A DNA stretch of 64,000 nt from an uncultured Oscillibacter sp. (GTDB taxonomy: Bacteria > Bacillota > Clostridia > Oscillospirales > Oscillospiraceae), in contig CATNDJ010000010.1 of the NCBI GenBank assembly GCA_950097265.1, positions 1-64,000 on the forward strand, given 5' to 3'. Below are positions 45,403-54,248 of the stretch, piece after piece. Each line of letters opens with the position of its first letter. Position 1 is the stretch's first letter. The notes under the pieces are model-generated. The model made no database searches. It was not told where the DNA came from and worked only from the letters and a program-made list of their open reading frames with translations. The position numbers and the translations under genes were made by a program.

Positions 45403-45546
45403 GGGCCGCCCCGCCGGAGGCAGGTTTGCCAAAGTCTCCGTCGAAACAGACAAATAAACTGTAGAATTTTTGTCTAGTTTGACGCCCGCTGTTCCGTTTT
45501 CTCCCAATCCGCCTTGTCGAAACCCACAATTCCACCGGCCTCATTC

Positions 45547-45606
45547 ACAAATTGTACACAAATTTGTTCAAACCCTCTTAACAAATTGCCGGGGAGGGTG
45601 TATAAT
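45547..45606 (+). promoter_or_regulatory. Promoter with repeated ACAAATT-type sites upstream of the 45666 gene and cstA
   Basis: TTAACA (45578-45583), 17 bp, TATAAT (45601-45606); acaaattgt, acaaatttgt and acaaattg at 45547, 45558 and 45581. Confidence 0.65.
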
Positions 45607-45665
45607 GCCTACGCAAGCTGGGGGTCCTTCCGGATGCCCGATTCTTAAGAGAAGCGGAGGACGCT

Positions 45666-46181
45666 ATGGAGAGAACCCCCCAGGAGTGCTTTGAGAAGCT
45701 GCTGAACGCCTATTCCCACAACTACGACCTCACACGCGGCGTGGAGACGGAAGAGGGCGGCTCCTTCCCCGCCATGGCCCACTACTTCCTCCGGGACGAG
45801 CACTATCTGGTCCGGCGGGATAAGCAGTTCTACGCCACGGAGCAGCACGACTACACCTATTTCTATGTGGCGGACCATCTGGACGCCGCCGGGGCCAAGG
45901 ACCTGACGGAGCGGACCCTGAAGGCGGGGCTGGCCGCCATCCGCCCCCACAAGGAGCACATGAGCTCCTTCGTCACCCTGGTGGTCCTGGCGGAGACCAT
46001 CGACCCGGAGGCGCAGAAGGTTTTGAAAAAGACCCGCTTCCACAAAAACTACAGGCTGGCACTCCATGGCTGGATGGAGTATCACATAGCCGCAATGGAA
46101 TGTTCCACCCGCACGTTCCTCTCCAATCCAGCCGGGAGGGGGGCCCGCAAAACCCTGGAGGCCAACTTCGGCCCCAAATGA
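45666..46181 (+). CDS. Conserved-looking protein of unknown function upstream of cstA
   Basis: Strong upstream promoter and ORF; MERTPQECFEKLLNAYSHNYDLTRGVETEEGGSFPAMAHYFLRDEHYLVRRDKQFYATEQHDYTYFYVADHLD. Confidence 0.75.
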   Translation: MERTPQECFEKLLNAYSHNYDLTRGVETEEGGSFPAMAHYFLRDEHYLVRRDKQFYATEQHDYTYFYVADHLDAAGAKDLTERTLKAGLAAIRPHKEHMSSFVTLVVLAETIDPEAQKVLKKTRFHKNYRLALHGWMEYHIAAMECSTRTFLSNPAGRGARKTLEANFGPK

Positions 46182-46239
46182 CCCCGGGGACGGGACCCGT
46201 CCCCAAAATCAAGAATCATGAAAGAGGGAGAGTGTTTTC

Positions 46240-47958
46240 ATGAACGGATTAGTACTTCTGATTATCAGCATTGTCGTGCTGGTCGCCGGCTATATCTTCT
46301 ATGGCCGCTGGCTGTGCAAGCAGTGGGGCGTCGGCGAGCTCGACAAGCCCACCCCTGCCCACGCCCTGGAGGACGGCATTGACTACGTCCCCGCCAAGGC
46401 TCCCATCCTGATGGGCCACCACTTCTCGTCCATCGCCGGCGCGGGCCCCATCACCGGCCCCATCGGCGCGGCGGGCTTCGGGTGGCTTGCCTGCACCCTG
46501 TGGATTCTGATCGGCGGCATCTTCTTCGGCGGCGTCCATGACTTCGGCGCCCTGTTTGCCTCCGTCCGCCACGACGGCAAGTCCATCGGCGAAATCATTT
46601 CCACCAACATGAGCAAGCGGGCCAAGATGCTGTTCCTGATCTTCGCCTACCTGACCCTGATCCTGGTGGTCGCGGCCTTTGCCTCCATCGTGGCCGGCAC
46701 CTTCGGCGCCACCTTCACAGAAAGCGGCGCGGTGGATTACGCCGCCTCCGAGGCGAACGCCCGGGTGGCCATGGTCTCCCTGCTGTTCATCGCCATCGCC
46801 ATCGTCTTCGGCTTCCTGGTGTACCGCCGGAACGCCCCGATGAGCGTGGCCAGCGTCGTCGGCGTCATCGCCATCGTGGTCATCATCGCCATCGGCATGA
46901 ACTTCCACCCCATCTACCTGAGCAAGGACGCCTGGATGTGGATCTGCGGCATTTACATCGCCATCGCCTCCGTCACCCCGGTTTGGATTCTGCTCCAGCC
47001 CCGTGACTACCTGAGCTCCTTCCTGCTGTACGCCATGCTGGCCCTGGCTGTGGTGGCGGTCGTCCTGGCCCGGCCCGACATGGGCAGCATGGCCGTGGTG
47101 GCCCCCAAGAACCCCGCCGGCAGCCCCATCTTCCCCGTGCTGTTCACCACCATCGCCTGCGGCGCCATTTCCGGCTTCCACTCCCTGGTGTCGTCGGGCA
47201 CCACGTCGAAGCAGCTGGATAAGGAAACCGACGCGAAGCCCATCGCCTACGGCGGCATGCTTCTCGAGTGCGTCCTGGCCATCCTGACCCTGTGCGCCGT
47301 GGCTTATGCCTACAGCTGGAACGCGGCCAACCCCGACTCCCAGCTGGCGGGCGCCACCGCCATCTTCGGCGGCGGCCTGGCCCACATGATCGACGATACC
47401 ATCCCCGGCACCTACAGCATCCTGTACACCCTGCTGGTGCTGACCTACTCCGCCTTCTGCCTGACCTCCCTGGACACCGCCACCCGTCTGGCCCGGTTCA
47501 TGTTCCAGGAGTTCTGGCTGGATTCCAGCAAGGGCGAGACCCCGGAGAACGTCACCGGCTACAAGAAGGTCCTGTCCAATATGTACGTCTCCACCGCTAT
47601 CACCGTGGTGCTGGGCGTGCTGCTGGGCCTGAACGGCTATGAGAAGATCTGGGCGCTGTTCGGCTCCGCCAACCAGCTCCTGGCGGGCCTGGGCCTGCTG
47701 GCCGTGGCCACCTGGCTGGGCAACATCGGGAAGAACAACAAAATGTTCCTGATTCCCATGGTCTTCATGATCATCGTCACCATCTGCTCCCTGCTGGTCA
47801 ACACCAAGGCGCAGATCGGCCTGATCAGCGCCGGCGGCGCGGACTGGGGCCCCTATGTCCAGGCCATCCTGGGCGTGCTGCTGATCGTCCTGGCGGTCAT
47901 CCTGGCCATCGAGGGCTGCATGACCATTGCCCATCCCAAGAAGGGCCAGAAGGTCTGA
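46240..47958 (+). CDS. cstA: Carbon starvation protein A (CstA family transporter)
   Basis: PTPAHALEDGIDYVPAKAPILMGHHFSSIAGAGPITGPIGAAGFGWLACTLWILIGGIFFGGVHDF. Confidence 0.96.
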   Translation: MNGLVLLIISIVVLVAGYIFYGRWLCKQWGVGELDKPTPAHALEDGIDYVPAKAPILMGHHFSSIAGAGPITGPIGAAGFGWLACTLWILIGGIFFGGVHDFGALFASVRHDGKSIGEIISTNMSKRAKMLFLIFAYLTLILVVAAFASIVAGTFGATFTESGAVDYAASEANARVAMVSLLFIAIAIVFGFLVYRRNAPMSVASVVGVIAIVVIIAIGMNFHPIYLSKDAWMWICGIYIAIASVTPVWILLQPRDYLSSFLLYAMLALAVVAVVLARPDMGSMAVVAPKNPAGSPIFPVLFTTIACGAISGFHSLVSSGTTSKQLDKETDAKPIAYGGMLLECVLAILTLCAVAYAYSWNAANPDSQLAGATAIFGGGLAHMIDDTIPGTYSILYTLLVLTYSAFCLTSLDTATRLARFMFQEFWLDSSKGETPENVTGYKKVLSNMYVSTAITVVLGVLLGLNGYEKIWALFGSANQLLAGLGLLAVATWLGNIGKNNKMFLIPMVFMIIVTICSLLVNTKAQIGLISAGGADWGPYVQAILGVLLIVLAVILAIEGCMTIAHPKKGQKV

Positions 47959-48033
47959 GCATACCTCCCGGGCGGAGTGCCAGTCTCCGCCGGGCGCAAG
48001 GCTCTTTGTATCGGATGAAAAGAAGTTGTTGAG

Positions 48034-48066
48034 AAGGACCCGGCGGACACTGCCCGCCGGGTCCTT
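48034..48066 (+). terminator. Terminator between cstA and parB-like gene
   Basis: aaggacccggcgg-acactgc-ccgccgggtcctt. Confidence 0.75.
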
Positions 48067-48149
48067 CGATTTTCCCGCCGCCGACAGATTCCCCCTGCAT
48101 TTTCGCGGCCTCTGCTGTAAAATGGGACAAATTGGAAGGAGGCGTTTCC

Positions 48150-48956
48150 ATGGGAGAGGAAAAGCGGGTGCTGCGGCTGGAGGTGGAGGCCATCCACCCC
48201 AACCCCCGCCAGCCCCGGAGGCTGTTCGACGAGGGGGCCCTGCGGGAGCTGGCGGCGTCCATCCGCCGCCACGGCGTGGTCCAGCCCCTCATCGTCCGGC
48301 GGCGGAGCGACGGCTGGGAGCTGGTGGCGGGGGAACGGCGGCTCCGGGCGGCGCGGCTGGCGGGCCTGACGGCGGTGCCCTGCGTGGAGGCGGAGGTGGA
48401 CGAGCGGGAGTCCGCCCTGCTGGCCCTGGTGGAGAATTTGCAGCGCCGGGATCTTCACTACTTCGAGGAGGCGGCGGCTATCGCGGACTACCTCCGCCGC
48501 AGCGGCGTCACCCAGGAGGAGGCGGCGGCCCAGCTGGGGCGGTCGCCCTCGGCGGTGGCCAACAAGCTGCGGCTCCTCCGGCTGTCCCCGGCCTGTCAGG
48601 CGTTTCTTTTGGAGAAGGGGCTGACGGAGCGCCACGCCCGGGCCCTCCTCCGGCTGGAGGACGAGGAGGAACGGCTGGCGGCGGCGCGCCGGGCGGCGGA
48701 GCGGGGCTGGAACGTGGCCCAAACGGAGCAGTACGTGGAGCGGCGGCTCCAGGAGCTCCAGGCGGCGGTCCCGGCGGGGCGGAGGACGTACATCTTGAAG
48801 GACGTGCGGCTGTTCCTGAACAGCGTGGACCGGGGGCTGCGCATCGTCCGGGAGGCGGGGGTGGAGGCCAAGTGCCTCCGGGAGGACACGGAAGAGGAAA
48901 TCGTCATGACCATCCGCATCCCCAGGCGGCCGGGGAGCCGGGCCGCGGGGGGATAG
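48150..48956 (+). CDS. ParB/Spo0J/Noc family DNA-binding protein
   Basis: LRLEVEAIHPNPRQPRRLFDEGALRELAASIRRHGVVQPLIVRRRSDGWELVAGERRLRAARLAGL; no parA adjacent. Confidence 0.92.
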   Translation: MGEEKRVLRLEVEAIHPNPRQPRRLFDEGALRELAASIRRHGVVQPLIVRRRSDGWELVAGERRLRAARLAGLTAVPCVEAEVDERESALLALVENLQRRDLHYFEEAAAIADYLRRSGVTQEEAAAQLGRSPSAVANKLRLLRLSPACQAFLLEKGLTERHARALLRLEDEEERLAAARRAAERGWNVAQTEQYVERRLQELQAAVPAGRRTYILKDVRLFLNSVDRGLRIVREAGVEAKCLREDTEEEIVMTIRIPRRPGSRAAGG

Positions 48957-49058
48957 CCATTCTTGTTACTATATTGTAATCACTTTTTCCGGGAATCTGT
49001 GTTAGAATACCCAAAGAGAGAAACGGCCCCAGGTGTGGAGGCCGAAAAGGAGGGCTTC

Positions 49059-50864
49059 ATGGGACAGATGACAAATGAAGTCGGGACCGGAGGCGCGCGG
49101 CTGAAGAAGGGCTCCGCCGCCCCGGTGTTTATCGCGCTGGCTCTGACCGCCGCCATCATGGCCGCGGGCTACGCCGGCCTCTGCGCCTGGGCGGGGTCCC
49201 GGACGACCTTTTACCCCAGGGAGACCATCGGCGGCGTGGACGTGGGGGGCCTCACCGTGGAGCAGGCCGGGCAGGTGCTGGCCGGGTCCCTGCCGGGGCG
49301 GACGCTTTCCGTCTCCCCCGTCCAGACGGCGGAGGACGAGGGCTGGCCCCCGGAGCCGGTTGAAAGCTCCGTCACTTTGGGGGAGCTGGGTTACACCGCC
49401 GAGCAGTGCCCCGGCATCGCCCAGCGGCACTTTGAGGAGCAATCCGCCGCCCCCTTCCTCACCCGGGGGGCCCGGGTGCTGTCCCTCCTCACCGACAGCA
49501 CCGGGGACGCCCTGACGGCCCAGGACCGGGACGAGGAGATCTTCCGCCAGGGCGTGGCCCAGGTGGCGGAGGACCTGACCCTGGAGCCGGCGGACGGCAG
49601 CTTTGAGGTCCGGGACGACGAGATTTTGCTGACCCGCGAGGCCAACGGCCGCTCCGTGGGAGAAGAGGGCCTGGCCCTGGCCCTGGAGCGGGCCGCCGCC
49701 GGGGGGGAAACGGAGATTCAGGTGGACGTCACCACCCGCCCCGCGGAGGTCCTGTCCATCCAGGAGGTTCACGGGGCCGTCTCCGGCGAGATGGAGAACG
49801 CCCGCTACGACCAGGCCACCGGGGGCATCCTGCCGGAGAAGCGGGGGGCCTCCTTCGACACCGTGTCCGCCCAGCGGATGCTGAATGCCGCCGCCCCCGG
49901 GGAGACCGTCTCCATTCCCGCCGATATCCAGGAGCCGGAGATTACGGCGGAGGAGCTGAAAAGCGTCCTCTTCCGGGACCTTTTGGGGGAGTGCACCACC
50001 CATGTCGGCGGCACTGCCGCCCGGGTCAGCAATGTGAAGCTGGCCTCCGCCGCTTTCGACGGGACGGTGATGAACAGCGGAGACGTGTTCTCCTATAACG
50101 AGACCGTGGGCCAGCGGACGGAGGCCAAGGGCTACAAGGCCGCTCCCGCTTACGTCCAGGGGGAGACCGTGGACGAGATCGGCGGCGGCGTGTGCCAGCC
50201 CTCGTCGACGCTGTACTACGCCTGCCTGCTTGCCAACATGGAGATTACGGAGCGCTACGCCCACCGTTATATCCCCGCCTACATCACCCGGGGCATGGAC
50301 GCCACGGTCTCCTGGGGCGGGCCGGATTATAAGTTTACCAACAACACCAAGTACCCCTTAAAAATCGTGGCCAGCTACGACAAGGGCTATCTCACCGTTC
50401 AGCTCTGGGGCACCAAGACCGACGACCTGACGGTGAAGATGACCTATGAAACGCTGTCCACCACCCCCTTCGAGGAGGTGGAGCAGCTGGATCCCGCCCT
50501 GGCCCCGGGCCAGCGGCAGGTGAAGGTCACCCCCTACACGGGCTATAAGGTGAAAACCTACCGGAACATCTTTGACGGCAGCGGAGCCCTGATTTCCAGC
50601 GACGTGGAGGATACCAGCGACTACAAGCACCGGGACCGCCTGGTCCTGGTGGGCCCGCCCAAGGAGGACACCCCGGCCGCCTCCGTTCCCGTGGTGCCCG
50701 GCACCCCGGCGGAGCAGACCCCCGCCCAGCCCGGCACAACGGAGCCCAGCGTGCCCGCCGCCGCCCCGGCGGAGGTCCCGGCCAATCCCCCGGCAGAGCC
50801 GGAGACTCCGGCGGAGCCCGCGGAGCCGCCCTCCATCGTGGTCATCCCCCCGTCGGAGGAGTGA
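49059..50864 (+). CDS. VanW family protein with putative peptidoglycan-binding (PG_binding_4) region
   Basis: N-terminal TM; VSNVKLASAAFDGTVMNSGDVFSYNETVGQRTEAKGYKAAPAYVQGETVDEIGGGVCQPSSTLYYACLLANMEITERYAHRY; Pro-rich C-terminus. Confidence 0.93.
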   Translation: MGQMTNEVGTGGARLKKGSAAPVFIALALTAAIMAAGYAGLCAWAGSRTTFYPRETIGGVDVGGLTVEQAGQVLAGSLPGRTLSVSPVQTAEDEGWPPEPVESSVTLGELGYTAEQCPGIAQRHFEEQSAAPFLTRGARVLSLLTDSTGDALTAQDRDEEIFRQGVAQVAEDLTLEPADGSFEVRDDEILLTREANGRSVGEEGLALALERAAAGGETEIQVDVTTRPAEVLSIQEVHGAVSGEMENARYDQATGGILPEKRGASFDTVSAQRMLNAAAPGETVSIPADIQEPEITAEELKSVLFRDLLGECTTHVGGTAARVSNVKLASAAFDGTVMNSGDVFSYNETVGQRTEAKGYKAAPAYVQGETVDEIGGGVCQPSSTLYYACLLANMEITERYAHRYIPAYITRGMDATVSWGGPDYKFTNNTKYPLKIVASYDKGYLTVQLWGTKTDDLTVKMTYETLSTTPFEEVEQLDPALAPGQRQVKVTPYTGYKVKTYRNIFDGSGALISSDVEDTSDYKHRDRLVLVGPPKEDTPAASVPVVPGTPAEQTPAQPGTTEPSVPAAAPAEVPANPPAEPETPAEPAEPPSIVVIPPSEE

Positions 50865-50879
50865 CGCGCGCATGATAAA

Positions 50880-50912
50880 AAGGCCCCCGGTCCCATGCGG
50901 ACCGGGGGCCTT
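50880..50912. terminator. Bidirectional terminator between convergent VanW and HAD genes
   Basis: aaggcccccggtcc-catgc-ggaccgggggcctt. Confidence 0.85.
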
Positions 50913-50923
50913 CGGCGTTCTGG

Positions 50924-51571
50924 TCATTCCGCCGCCGTCATCTCCTCGAAGCTTTGGATATAGTATTCCGCCAGGCGGCGCAGCTCCTCCTGATTGGGCT
51001 CCGAGGGGTCGTACACCGCCGCCGTGCGGAAGCCGGCCTCCTTCGCCGTCCGGAGGGCGTAAAGGGCGTCCTCGAAGACGACGGTGTCCCTTTTGTTGGA
51101 CCGGAGGCGGCGCAGGGCCCGCTCGTAGACCTCCGGCCCGTCCCGCTTTCCCTGGCCCGCCTCCCGGGTGGTGACGATTCCCCGGAAGAAGCCGTCAATG
51201 CCCGCGGTCTTCAGAGCCGCCTCCGCCAGGGGGCGGTCCGTGGCGGTGGCCACGTACATCCAAACGCCCTCCATCTTCAAAATGGAGAGGAAGGGAATCA
51301 GCCCCGGCTTGGGCCGGACGTCCCGGCGGTAAAACCGCTCAATCTGGGCCCAGACCTCCGCCGCCAGCTCCTCCGGCGTGCCGGGGAGGCCGCAGAGCTC
51401 CCTGCACAGGGCGCAGCCCTCCAAAAGAGAGAGGGCGTTGACCTTTTCATTTAAGTCCGGCGGGGGGACCAGGCCGTGGCTCCGGACCAGGGTTTCCGCC
51501 CGGCTCCGCCACATGGGCATGGAGTCCAGCAGGGTCCCGTCCATGTCGAAAATCGCGCTTTGCAGTCTCAT
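50924..51571 (-). CDS. HAD family hydrolase/phosphatase
   Basis: QSAIFDMDGTLLDSMPMWRSRAETLV; VFEDALYALRTAKEAGF. Confidence 0.92.
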   Translation of the reverse strand: MRLQSAIFDMDGTLLDSMPMWRSRAETLVRSHGLVPPPDLNEKVNALSLLEGCALCRELCGLPGTPEELAAEVWAQIERFYRRDVRPKPGLIPFLSILKMEGVWMYVATATDRPLAEAALKTAGIDGFFRGIVTTREAGQGKRDGPEVYERALRRLRSNKRDTVVFEDALYALRTAKEAGFRTAAVYDPSEPNQEELRRLAEYYIQSFEEMTAAE

Positions 51572-51584
51572 GATAAAATCCCCC

Positions 51585-52877
51585 TCACTCCGGCAGCTTC
51601 ACAAGGCCCGCCTCCGCCAGCTTCTGGAGGCTCATTAAGATCCCCAGCTTGGCGTGCTGCCAGGTGAGCCCGCCCTGAAAGTACACGGCGTAGGGCGGGC
51701 GGATGGGCCCGTCGGCGGAGAGCTCGATGGAGCTGCCCTGGACGAAGGCCCCGGCGGCCATGACCACCTCGCTGTCATAGCCCGGCATGGCCCAGGGCTC
51801 CGGGGTCACATAGCTGTCCACCGGCGCGGCGGCCTGGATGCCTTTGCAGAAGGCCAGCATGGCCTCCCGGCTTCCCAGGGTGACGGCCTGAATGATGTCG
51901 CAGCGGTCCTCCGCCGCGCCGGGCACGCAGGGGAAGCCCAGGCCCTCGTACAGGCTGGCGGCGAAGACGGCCCCTTTCAGCGCGCCCGCCGTCACCGTGG
52001 GAGCCAGGAAGAGCCCCTGGTAAAAGGCGGGCATCAGCCCCAGGTTGGCCCCCACCTCCTGCCCCAGGCCCGGGGCGGAGAGGCGGTAGGCGCAGCGCTC
52101 CACGCATTCCTTCGTTCCGCAGATGTACCCGCCGATGGGGGCAAGACCCCCGCCGGGATTCTTGATAAGGCTGCCCACCACCATGTCGGCCCCCAGGTCC
52201 GAGGGCTCCCGGGTCTCCACGAACTCGCCGTAGCAGTTGTCCACCATCACCTTCACGTCCGGCTTCACGGACTTGCAGAAAGCGGTAAGCTCCCCGATCT
52301 GCTCCACGGAGAAGCTGGGCCGGGTGGCGTAGCCCTTGGAGCGCTGGATGGTGACGAGCTTGGTCCGGGAGTTGATTTTGGACCGGATGGCCTCGTAATC
52401 AAAGCCGCCCTCCGGCGTCAGGTCCGCCTGGGCGTAGGTGACGCCGTATTCCCTCAGGGAGCACTTGCCGGGCCGGATGCCGATGACCTCCTCAAGGGTG
52501 TCGTAAGGCGCCCCCACGGGGGAGAGGAGCTCGTCCCCCGGCAGGAGGTTGGCGGACAGGGCCACGGCGAGGGCGTGGGTGCCGCAGGTGATCTGAGGCC
52601 GGACCAGGGCGGCCTCCGTGTGAAAGACGGAGGCGTAGACCCGCTCCAGGTTGTCCCGGCCCTCGTCGTCGTAGCCGTAGCCGGTGGTGGCGGCGAAGTG
52701 GGTGGCGTTGACCCGGTTTTCCTGCATGGCCCGGAGGACCTTGGCCTGGTTGTATTCAGCGGTGCGGTCGATGGCGGCGAAGCGGTCCCGGAGGCGCTCC
52801 AGGGCCGCCTCCCCATAGCGGTAGACGGCCGGGCCGACGCCCAGGGCCTGATACATGGCTTGCAGTTCCATATCCAT
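51585..52877 (-). CDS. Methionine gamma-lyase/aluminium resistance family PLP enzyme
   Basis: NQAKVLRAMQENRVNATHFAATTGYGYDDEGRDNLERVYASVFHTEAALVRPQITCGTHALAVAL; TIQRSKGYATRPSF; MVDNCYGEFVE. Confidence 0.9.
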   Translation of the reverse strand: MDMELQAMYQALGVGPAVYRYGEAALERLRDRFAAIDRTAEYNQAKVLRAMQENRVNATHFAATTGYGYDDEGRDNLERVYASVFHTEAALVRPQITCGTHALAVALSANLLPGDELLSPVGAPYDTLEEVIGIRPGKCSLREYGVTYAQADLTPEGGFDYEAIRSKINSRTKLVTIQRSKGYATRPSFSVEQIGELTAFCKSVKPDVKVMVDNCYGEFVETREPSDLGADMVVGSLIKNPGGGLAPIGGYICGTKECVERCAYRLSAPGLGQEVGANLGLMPAFYQGLFLAPTVTAGALKGAVFAASLYEGLGFPCVPGAAEDRCDIIQAVTLGSREAMLAFCKGIQAAAPVDSYVTPEPWAMPGYDSEVVMAAGAFVQGSSIELSADGPIRPPYAVYFQGGLTWQHAKLGILMSLQKLAEAGLVKLPE

Positions 52878-52960
52878 AAATAAGAGGGCTCCTTCTCGTT
52901 TGTTTTCAACAGAGCCTATCATAGGCGATGGGGCCGGGGCTGTCAAGGGGAGAGTGAGAA

Positions 52961-52984
52961 GGCCCGCCGTAAAAACGGCGGGCC
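52961..52984. repeat. Terminator-like inverted repeat
   Basis: ggcccgccgt-aaaa-acggcgggcc. Confidence 0.7.
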
Positions 52985-53002
52985 TGAGAAACAGCCCGGG
53001 GC

Positions 53003-53032
53003 TTGACAGGAGGGGGAGCCCTGGGCTATAAT
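53003..53032 (+). promoter_or_regulatory. Strong consensus sigma-70 promoter reading toward dnaD-like gene and antisense to the 25-aa ORF
   Basis: TTGACA (53003-53008), 18-bp spacer, TATAAT (53027-53032), both hexamers perfect. Confidence 0.8.
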
Positions 53033-53112
53033 ATAGACAGGCACCGCGGCAAGCGGGCGGCCCTTAGGGTTAGGGTTTAAAGCAAAGTTTTAAAAACCGT
53101 CACTAGAAACCG

Positions 53113-53190
53113 TCACCGTGCCGGGTGGCGGTTTCTGCGTTTCACGACAATCGTAACCGTAAAGGCCCCGATGTGTAATGTAATCCGCAT
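53113..53190 (-). CDS. 25-aa small ORF (MRITLHIGAFTVTIVVKRRNRHPAR), candidate toxin/leader peptide
   Basis: Minus-strand RBS gaaaggaggtgagctgc-ATG (near-perfect Shine-Dalgarno); hydrophobic N-terminus and basic tail; stop lies inside the hairpin gaaaccgccacc/ggtgacggtttc; not in ORF track. Confidence 0.6.
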   Translation of the reverse strand: MRITLHIGAFTVTIVVKRRNRHPAR

Positions 53191-53306
53191 GCAGCTCACC
53201 TCCTTTCGGAGGGGGCCTCCCGCCTGCCGCTTAGAGCGGCGCCTGTTGACACGATATCACATTCTTCGCGGAAAAGCAAGGCTTACAAGAGAAAGGAGGC
53301 GCTCCC

Positions 53307-54245
53307 ATGCCCAGCGTCCTGGTTCATGCCCCCGACGAACCCGTCACCCTCTCCGCCCAGGCGGTGAAGCGCCTTCTGGAGCGGGGGGACGGGGACGCCG
53401 CCCTGCTGTACCTGGCCCTGCTCCGCCGCCATGGGGACGCGCCCCCCCGGTCTCTCGCGGGGGAGCTCCGCTGGGACCGGGGCCGCATCGAGGCGGCGGA
53501 GGCCGCCCTGCGGGACCTGGGGCTGATCGCCCCTGAGGCTCCTCCCGCCGAGCCCGCCGACGAGCCCCCCTCCTACCGCCAGGAGGAGCTGGCCGGGAAG
53601 CTGGAGGAGAGCGCCGACTTCCGCCGCCTCACCGCCGAGGTGGAACGGAAGCTGGGCAAGCGCCTGACCACGGCGGACCTCTCCGCCCTGCTGGGGCTGT
53701 ACGACTATCTGGGGCTTCCCTCCGACGTGATCTATCTCCTGGTCTGCCACTGCGCGGAGCGCACCGCCGCCCGCTTCGGCCCGGGCCGGAGGCCCACCCT
53801 CCGCCAGATTGAGCGGGAGGGCTACGCCTGGGCCCGGCGGGGCGTGGATACCCAGGCCGCCGCCGCCGCGTACCTCCGGGACTACGGGCGGAAACAGGGA
53901 GCCCTGCCGGAGTTCATGCGGGCTTTGCAGCTGGGGGACAGGCCCCCCGCCGCCGGGGAGGAAAAGTACCTCCTCCAGTGGCTGGAGTGGGGCTTTTCCC
54001 CGGAGGCCGCCGCCCTGGCCTATGACAAGACCATCCTCAAATGCCACGAGTTCAAGTGGAGCTACTGCAACGGCATCCTGCGCCGCTGGCACGAGGCGGG
54101 GCTCCACACCGTGGAGGAAATCGAGGCGGGGGACAAGCGTCCCGGGCAGCCCCCGGCGGTTTTCAACATCCAGACCTCCAGCGGCAAGGCCGCGGGGAAC
54201 GCCTGGATGCGCAAGTACATCCAGCAGCGAGAGAAGGAGGGATGA
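53307..54245 (+). CDS. DnaD domain protein
   Basis: LIAPEAPPAEP...YRQEELAGKLEESADFRRLTAEVERKLGKRLTTADLSALLGLYDYLGLPSDVIYLLVCHC; paired with DnaI/DnaC-like ATPase. Confidence 0.88.
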   Translation: MPSVLVHAPDEPVTLSAQAVKRLLERGDGDAALLYLALLRRHGDAPPRSLAGELRWDRGRIEAAEAALRDLGLIAPEAPPAEPADEPPSYRQEELAGKLEESADFRRLTAEVERKLGKRLTTADLSALLGLYDYLGLPSDVIYLLVCHCAERTAARFGPGRRPTLRQIEREGYAWARRGVDTQAAAAAYLRDYGRKQGALPEFMRALQLGDRPPAAGEEKYLLQWLEWGFSPEAAALAYDKTILKCHEFKWSYCNGILRRWHEAGLHTVEEIEAGDKRPGQPPAVFNIQTSSGKAAGNAWMRKYIQQREKEG

Positions 54246-54248
54246 GCC

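Noticed and set aside
46249-47934. 561-aa minus-strand ORF
   Set aside because: Antisense to cstA with His/Gln/Gly/Asp-biased composition.
53071-53083. ttagggttaggg, resembling a eukaryotic telomere repeat
   Set aside because: Only two units in a bacterial intergenic region; most likely chance.
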